Assembly (NCBI GenBank): GCA_015680685.1
Contig: MNCI01002798.1
Coordinates: forward strand, 179,277 to 243,276
Length of the DNA: 64,000 bases
Origin: Gnetum montanum
Taxonomy: Eukaryota > Streptophyta > Gnetopsida > Gnetales > Gnetaceae
Reading direction: 5' to 3'
A program made the translations under genes and the position numbers. This document shows positions 57,640-64,000 of this stretch, one piece after another. Positions within the stretch are counted from its first letter, which is position 1. Every line of letters starts with the position of its first letter. The notes under the pieces are model-generated. The model did not search any database. It worked only from the letters and a program-made list of their open reading frames with translations, and was not told where the DNA came from.

Positions 57640-60087
57640 TGGTAATGAGGTGTCTAAAGGATTAGCTCTTTATGGTTGCAAGGTATTTTCTTCATGCAAT
57701 TGTCAGAACCAATAGTAGATTGAGAGTTAACAACCCTTGAAGCATTACATTACTACGGCTGGGCAGGGAGTTCCCTCTGCATAGCTGGAGTAGGTGGTAA
57801 TGGAGATATGGGTGAAAGAGGTGTATTTGGATGGGAAGGATAGTATGTCTATGGAACATCACCCCTAGGAGAAGGATTCCTATAATACTCATAGGCTTGG
57901 TAGTGAGGTTGAGGAGTGACGTGACCAGTAGAGTCATGTGGAGAGATTGGTTGCTACATGTAATATCCATACGGGTCAAGTTGCCAGTAAGGATACTGTT
58001 GCCATGGTGGCAGCATTCCCCATGATTGTGGGTATTTCTAGTGTTGATACTGCTCAATTGGTTGTGGTGGAGTTCCACTTGGATAATATGTTAAGGGTTG
58101 GTGGAACTAACTTGGGTCACCTTAAGGATAAGATAACCTTCGAAGTTCTTGCCTTTTGTTTAATCATGGGTTGAGTGCATACATCCTAGACTCTTTCAGA
58201 TGTGAGATTATAGGGAAACATCCCTTAGGATGGTCATATTGGCATATCTTGCATCCACTATCATTATCTGTATTTGAATCCACACTTCTTCATTGATGAC
58301 AACTCATTCCTTACCCTTGTTACGTGCATGTTTTGCTTCTCTCTTTTTCTTCTTTTCCCATTCACTACCTTGCTTTCTAGACTCCTATACTATTTTGAGA
58401 ATAGTTTGAAATTTATCATCTAGGGAGCCTCACATTTGGTCCACCTTTGCTGATAATTTTGATGCAAGTTTTTGAATGGGCAAAGTTTTTCTATTCACCA
58501 TCTCTTTGAGTGGTGACTCTTCTTCATCCTCACAAAATCTTACTTCCTTCTTTTAGAGAGAAGGATCTTTATTATATTCCTCCACACTTTCTCTTATCCA
58601 TAACTCATGTTGCTCTTTAGCAACGTGCTCCAATAATCTTTGTACTTGATGGGTCCTAAGCTCAAATAGTCTTCCTTGCGCATGAGTCCCAAGGGTTCTT
58701 TGCATTTCATTCCTAAGCCCATCTACAAGATGGTGTAGTTGATCCCTCTACGAATAACCATGGCTAGGACAATGATGTAACAATGTATAATATCATCCCA
58801 TGGTAGCATCCAAGAGTTCATGTCCTATTTGTTTCCAGCCTTGGATTTACTTTCGCAAGTTGGACACTCAGGAGTATGTTTGGTACTTATCATTGAACAA
58901 TTCTAACATGGTACTCCACCTATGAATGGATTCTGATTCTAAGGACTGGTACTGGCTTTCCACTTCTTTAATTAGTGTCTATGGAAACAACTTTAATTTT
59001 TTCCATTCATTTCTATGTTTTCTAAGGCACATGCATCATGAAATGCTTGTAAATGATTTTGATGATTAGTGTTGTATCCCCCTTCAAATTGTGGGATATT
59101 TTTCATGTCTAATCTCTTGATCCTACTATTCTTTTGGTGCCTTGTTGGGATCCTAATGGCCTTAATTATGTCTAACATACTTCAAGTAGTGAGTAGGGGT
59201 TGATCGTGATCATTTCGTCTATGGAATCTATGATGCCCATGTTATTCCCTACTCTCCCTTCTTTCACGGTGTGTTTCTCTAGACTGCCCTCATCCCCTTT
59301 CTCAACTATTCTATCTATGACTCCCATTTTGCCTACCCTTATCCTCATGGTCTTCTTCTTTGTGACTGCATCTAGATCCTAAAGGAGAGGGTGAAGGAGA
59401 TGATGAAGGTGAAGAAGAAGGAGGACTATCACCATGTCGATGCCTACTTCCTTCTCTTTAGTGGGCATGGCCTCGATCGTGATTACAATTGGAATGTCCA
59501 TCTTTGTCATGTGTTTGTGTTCCTTTTTCAGACCCTTTATGTCTATCGGTACCAGAATCTCAATTATGGATAGTTGAGTAAAGATTTTGATACACAACAC
59601 CTTGACTGAAGTCAATGGGAGGAACATCATTGTGTGAGCGACTGCCTGAGGCAATTTCACCACCCTCATTTTTTCTTAGGACATGTGGGACATTCTGCAA
59701 TAACTTTCCCTTCATGGATTCATGATGTCTCTCTTGTTGTAAATCCCTTTGACATTGTGCCTTCATGGATCAGTACTATTTTGAGTCATGATCATGCACA
59801 ACGTACTCTACCTGTAAGTGTTGCATACCAATTCGTGTGAGATCACGAAGAAGCATGCCTAGGACTGAGTGATCAGGAGGTAACACTATGTTACCTTCTA
59901 AATCTTGCCAACATAGTTTTTCATCTTGGTGGAGGATAAAGGTAAATTTTGGTACATATTCATTGGGATGAACATATATCACACAAAACTATTGAGGGAC
60001 TGGTAGATTATCATGTGTACTACACCTTCGATTGTTCGTTGTATTAGACCTAGGAGGTGAAACACTTTTGTATGAAGAAGGAGACAT
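57640..60087 (-). pseudogene. Element C gag
   Basis: The ATG at 60087 starts MSPSSYKSVSPPRSN, 80 bp after the LTR. It continues through one TAG into IYVHPNEYVPKFTFILHQDE (59976 on) and the block shared with B (GNIVLPPDHSVLGMLL). A Ser/Arg/His/Asp linker (59560-59220) precedes the capsid-like domain (IKRLDMKNIPQFEGGYN, HLQAFHDAC at about 59110-59030, continuing to about 58690). The knuckle CKICQYDHPKGC (58253-58218) is again CX2CX3HX3C. A Pro/Tyr/Gln-rich tail (about 58080-57760) ends it. Confidence 0.75.
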
Positions 60088-60166
60088 GATTGTCTATTCA
60101 ATGTGCAATGTATTATATATTATTATATATTTTTTTCTTGTAACCAACCCTAAGGGTTCGTTCCAA

Positions 60167-60975
60167 CGATGAGCAGCGAGGTATACCTATGCTCAACCAT
60201 ACAAATATGAGCATCCATGCATAATCCAAATGAATTCCAATGACTAAGTGCTTATGTGCCTTTGCGGAACAAGGATGGGTTGATCAATCATTATCTTCCC
60301 AAGCTTACTTGTATAGCATGATTGTATGGTTAAGTAAACTTGAGGTACATGATTTTTATAATTTTTATGTTTTTATGTCCTAGTGCTACAAAGGGAGGAG
60401 AGAGATAACTAAGTAACTAACTTTGATTTAACTACTCAACTATGCTTTAACTAGTCCTGACACCAGCATCTATTCTCACTTGTTGTACACATCTTGAACT
60501 AGTGCAACACTATTGGAATTACCAAACGCTAATCGTTATTGAGTTACCAAGCATTGCACGCATGCTCAAAGTGATCGTACTGAGTGTGCTTACTTAGGAG
60601 AGTTGCAAGGTGAGAGAGAGAACATTAATTAACTAGGGAAAGCATTAAGTAATAGTAATTAACATTAATTAATTTATTCTGAATGCTGCAAGGTTTATCA
60701 CAAAGTTCGTCTTTATTTTCATACACAAGGTGTGCTCAAGTACACAATGCTTGAATAAAGATTTGTTCACTTTATGACTTCTACTATGGGCACTCAAAAA
60801 TAATTCTATCACTGGAAAGGGAAAAAGGTAAGCATTTGGGTAAGGGACTAAGACTAACTATGCAAACTAAGTGCAATCGCCTCTTATTTATAGGCAACAA
60901 GGTAGGCCCCGATATCGCGTACATGATATCACATGGAAGGCTCTAATATCATGTACACGATATTGCAGCTCATCA
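60167..60975 (-). repeat. 5' LTR of element C
   Basis: 809 bp; the minus strand starts TGATGAGCTGCAATATCG and ends GCTGCTCATCG. TATA box CTATAAATAA on the minus strand near 60895-60885. Just inside, the minus strand reads TTGGAACGAACCCTTAGGG, which does not match the tRNA-Asp site of A, B and D. Target duplication GTCTA at 60976-60980. Confidence 0.75.
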
Positions 60976-60980
60976 GTCTA

Positions 60981-63539
60981 AAACATGAATTTAATCATTA
61001 GCTTCTTCTACTAACTACTACTCATCAAGACTAATAGAATCACCTAGAAAACATAGAAACAAAAAGGGAATCAGTCCTAATAATGAGTATGGTGAATAAG
61101 CTAGAAAATACTTATGGGATTCATTTGTGGCATTAGGTAGTTGGATAGTCATTCTCAAGGAGGCATTACAAGCACAAGAATTAATCACAAACAAAAGTCA
61201 GCATACTAAAAACACCATAAACTAATCAACTCATAAGTATTAGTCTAAATAAATAATTAAAACTAATAAACTAAAACTCAACCACCACCCACTAAACCCT
61301 AAACAACCAAATGAATGAAATGACACTTATTGACAAAGTTGACTGCATAAGTATCTAGCTAGCTACTAAAAAATGCTTTCCTCGTAATCTCTATAAATTA
61401 ATTAATGCTTCCTAACAAGGCTAATTGCATAAATATCTAGTTCACCACTGAGAAAGAGTATCCCATAGTCATTGCAAAATTTATTATCACTAACAAATTA
61501 AATCTAAAGTAAAATGGTTGAATACCAAATTGAAAACATCTCATAAAAAATTCTTGGATGGTGGGTAGATGAATCCAAAACTTTAGTAAAGCCTCAAGTA
61601 TCAAAGATCCAGAATTGTGATACCAAGCTAAATTTCTAAGATGTCAAACTAAGGCAAAAGTTAAAATGTATGTTTGAATGAAGGTCTGAAAATGTAAAGA
61701 ACAAATGACAAAAAGGAAATATAAGCTCTTAGAGGTTGTTCTAAGCTATTAAAAATGATAAAATATTATCATTTTTTGTTTTCAAGTTTTTAGGCATTCT
61801 GGGTAATCCTAGAAGCTATGGTGTTTTTGTTTTCTTAATTTCATAATACTTAGCAATTCGGGATCAATTTATAAATTTTTCTTAGCTTTTCATGTGGCAT
61901 TTGCTGACATCATAAAAATCTATTATGACCTTGTGATGGGATCACAATGGATTAGGAAGGACACCTCATGATTCATGCTAGTAAGATGAACAACTTTTTC
62001 TTTTGGAAAGTTCACATCGAAAGTTGTTTTGAGGATCAAAAATGAAAGAAATAGCTCAAAAATTTAATTATATAGTTGAGAATTTTAAAAATGGAAACAA
62101 AGAAAAAACATAATTAAAAGTGGTTAAACCAAGTTAAAACATTGATTAACATCCCATGCATGATAACAAATCTCATAATTTCATCAAAATATAGAAAATA
62201 ATAATAATATATGGGATATGAGAATTTAGGAATTTTATTAAACAACTATTAAATAAACTAAGATTGACCAAAGAAATATGTTTGCAAAACAAAGAAAATC
62301 CCATCAAATGAAGAAAATTTGTCAAATCACCCTACCTAAAATTGATAGTGCTACAAAAAGGATCCTTACTTGCATTTGATGTCCCAAATAGGATTCTAAT
62401 TCAAAGAAAAATTATAAGTTAACAATGGAATTTAAGTAAGATCTAAAAAGATGGTATAGTGAAGGTTCTAGTTGTTAGCGTAGATCTAAATCTAGCTCCT
62501 CTTCAATCTAGCAAAATCTTCCTTTTTAGCTCTATCTTCTAGATGTTAGTCATGTAATTGGATGATCTCTCATGAAGTAGTTGCCTAGTATATATTCTTA
62601 CAAGGGCTTAGTAGTGTTGGAAAAAAAGAATAATCTTATGGAAAAATTAAAAATAAAAATAAATCCTAATTCTAAAAATATATTTAAATTCTTTTTCTAG
62701 TATGGGTTAATACGTAGCACTAGCCTAATGGGCTTCTCCTATGACAAAGGTACTAGCTATGACTAACTCCAAGTTAACAGTTATGTCTAAGCCCCAAACT
62801 AATAACAAAGTTGAAGGTCAAAAGCATCACTAACAAAAGGTTAGCATGAGACACTTTAAAACATAGGCCTAAAAAATATAAATATAAAATATTATTTTAT
62901 CAAAAATACAAATTATTCAAATAAAGCATACTAAAACAAAGGATTAGTGCACATGTGTTTAATTAAAAATAAATTCCACAATAATTAAAAAATATATAAA
63001 TATATTTAAAATATAATAAAATTAAATAAATCTATAAAATATAATAACGGGGTGTTGAAACCAAAAATAAGTGAAACATAGGTGTACATAAAGATATATA
63101 GTCTAATTAAAATTTTATATAACTAAGTATTACCCATTGGTTTGGAAAACATGATCTAGAACTTCCAATTTAAGTGTCTTACCACTAGGCTAACACCTCA
63201 TTATTTGGAAAAAAATGAAAATAAGACATTGAAATACATTTAATTAAAAGACTATTTAAATGGTAGAGTAAGGCACATAACACAAAATATAAATTCATAA
63301 TTAACCATAATAAAATAATAATAAAGCATATACATAGGTTAGCTAAAATGACATCAAGGATTAAAATGATAACCATACCAAGGGGTAATGCATGCCTCAG
63401 GTAGGGGTGTTACATTCTTTTCCTCTTAAGAATCTTCTACCTAGAAAATATTATGATGTGTGGTATACAAATATTTCTCCACTTTTCATGTTTCTTCTTG
63501 TACTTCATATCTTTCCTAGATAACCTTTACCATCAAAAT
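60981..63539. other. AT-rich gene-poor stretch right of element C
   Basis: No supported gene apart from the tRNA-like sequence below. Short frames resemble nothing. Homopolymer and (TA)-rich patches are common (62880-63050). Confidence 0.4.
63127..63200 (-). repeat. tRNA-derived sequence (SINE head or tRNA pseudogene)
   Basis: The minus strand reads TGAGGTGTTAGCCTAGTGG from 63200, a near-perfect RNA polymerase III A box (TTAGCCTAGTGG, 63193-63182). Exactly 44 nt after the A-box start is TTTTCCAAACC (63149-63139), where a B box (GGTTCGAATCC) should be; it keeps 7 of 11 bases. The spacing equals that of a tRNA. A decayed tRNA-derived SINE is likelier than a tRNA gene, because the stem pairs are lost. 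Confidence 0.4.
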
Positions 63540-64000
63540 TGATGAGTCGTAGTTTGGTTGGCTGCGTTGATGACGCCTCATTGATGCATCGTATCATGTG
63601 TTGAGGAGGTCCTATCGACATAGTATCTGTATTCAGCTATAAATACATGTCCACTAGCCACATTTATGGCAATAGAGATTTTTTAGCAGTGAAGCTCTTG
63701 TAGCTTATTTATTTGAGAGTTAGAATTTTCCTCTCGAGTGTTTGTAGCAAGAGTTATTGAGTGTATGGATTTTTATTCGAGGATTGTTGCACCTTAGCAT
63801 GATAGTATGTGTAGCAATAAAGATGAGCTTTTTAATAAACCATGTAGCACTTTGGATAGATTAAATATTTTATTTATACATTTAATGTTTTCAATTATTT
63901 ATCAAATATTTTTCAGTAATTAACTTAATGAAGCAATTAAGCAAGAGAGATTAAATACGTAAGTATGATTGCTTCGAGCATAACACATATTCACTTGGTA
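63540..64000 (+). mobile_element. Start of another B-family LTR (cut by the window end)
   Basis: Begins TGATGAGTCG and follows the B LTR (31584 on) for its full visible length, with GATGACGCCTC repeats, TATA box TATAAATA at 63638-63645 and AATAAA near 63818. Whether it is a 5' LTR, 3' LTR or solo LTR cannot be told here. Confidence 0.75.

Larger units (their letters stand above)
51321..60975 (-). mobile_element. Gypsy element C with rearranged 3' LTR
   Basis: Minus-strand Ty3/gypsy element: 5' LTR 60167-60975, gag, protease, RT, RNase H, integrase, 3' untranslated region, polypurine tract, and a 3' LTR in two pieces (52022-52437 in order; 51321-51710 inverted). Target duplication GTCTA follows 60975 and, because of the inversion, appears as TAGAC after 51710. 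It is the best-preserved pol in the window, but all ORFs contain stops. Confidence 0.75.

Noticed and set aside
60150-60166. A tRNA gene suggested by GGGTTCGTTCC
   Set aside because: No A box or cloverleaf partner within tRNA distance; the sequence is the leader next to the LTR of element C.

Overview
The window looks like repeat-rich nuclear DNA from a land plant with a very large genome. A gymnosperm is my best guess, but that is inference. I see no intact host gene. Almost everything recognisable is decayed retrotransposon: Athila/Tat-like Ty3/gypsy elements, one GC-rich L1-type LINE, and traces of Copia and tRNA-derived sequence. Coding frames are broken mostly by TAG where relatives have Gln, plus G-to-A/C-to-T changes in the tRNA primer sites. 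This is the pattern expected from long-term cytosine methylation and deamination.

Layout. 1-194: end of a Copia-like LTR with an initiator-tRNA-Met primer site. 399-18103 (minus): gypsy element D (gag, pol, long 3' region, then a third ORF), with a 6.4 kb LINE (3388-9783) nested in its 3' region. 18104-30053 (plus): gypsy element A, apparently inserted into the 5' LTR of D; it keeps gag and the third ORF but no recognisable pol. 30054-31583: remainder of the D LTR and a minus-strand RNase H fragment. 31584-45831 (plus): gypsy element B, complete from LTR to LTR, with gag, protease, RT/RNase H, integrase (242 N inside), third ORF, and an array of about 862-bp tandem repeats. 45832-51320: AT-rich, nothing firm. 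51321-60975 (minus): gypsy element C, with a perfect target duplication GTCTA that is visible only once a roughly 700-bp micro-inversion cutting its 3' LTR is recognised. 60981-63539: AT-rich, with one tRNA-like promoter. 63540-64000: start of another LTR of the B family.

How the parts relate. A, B and D use a tRNA-Asp-type primer site, and B, C and D share an unusual CX2CX3HX3C knuckle in gag. All four carry a conserved segment of about 35 nt downstream of pol. A, B and D carry a third ORF (helical domain plus long coiled coil) preceded by a TATA box and, in A and B, by copies of their own LTR U3 motif. The most interesting point is that the LINE carries a similar helical domain, proline-rich and coiled-coil module directly after its reverse transcriptase. 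This suggests one accessory gene type is shared by two unrelated retroelement classes.
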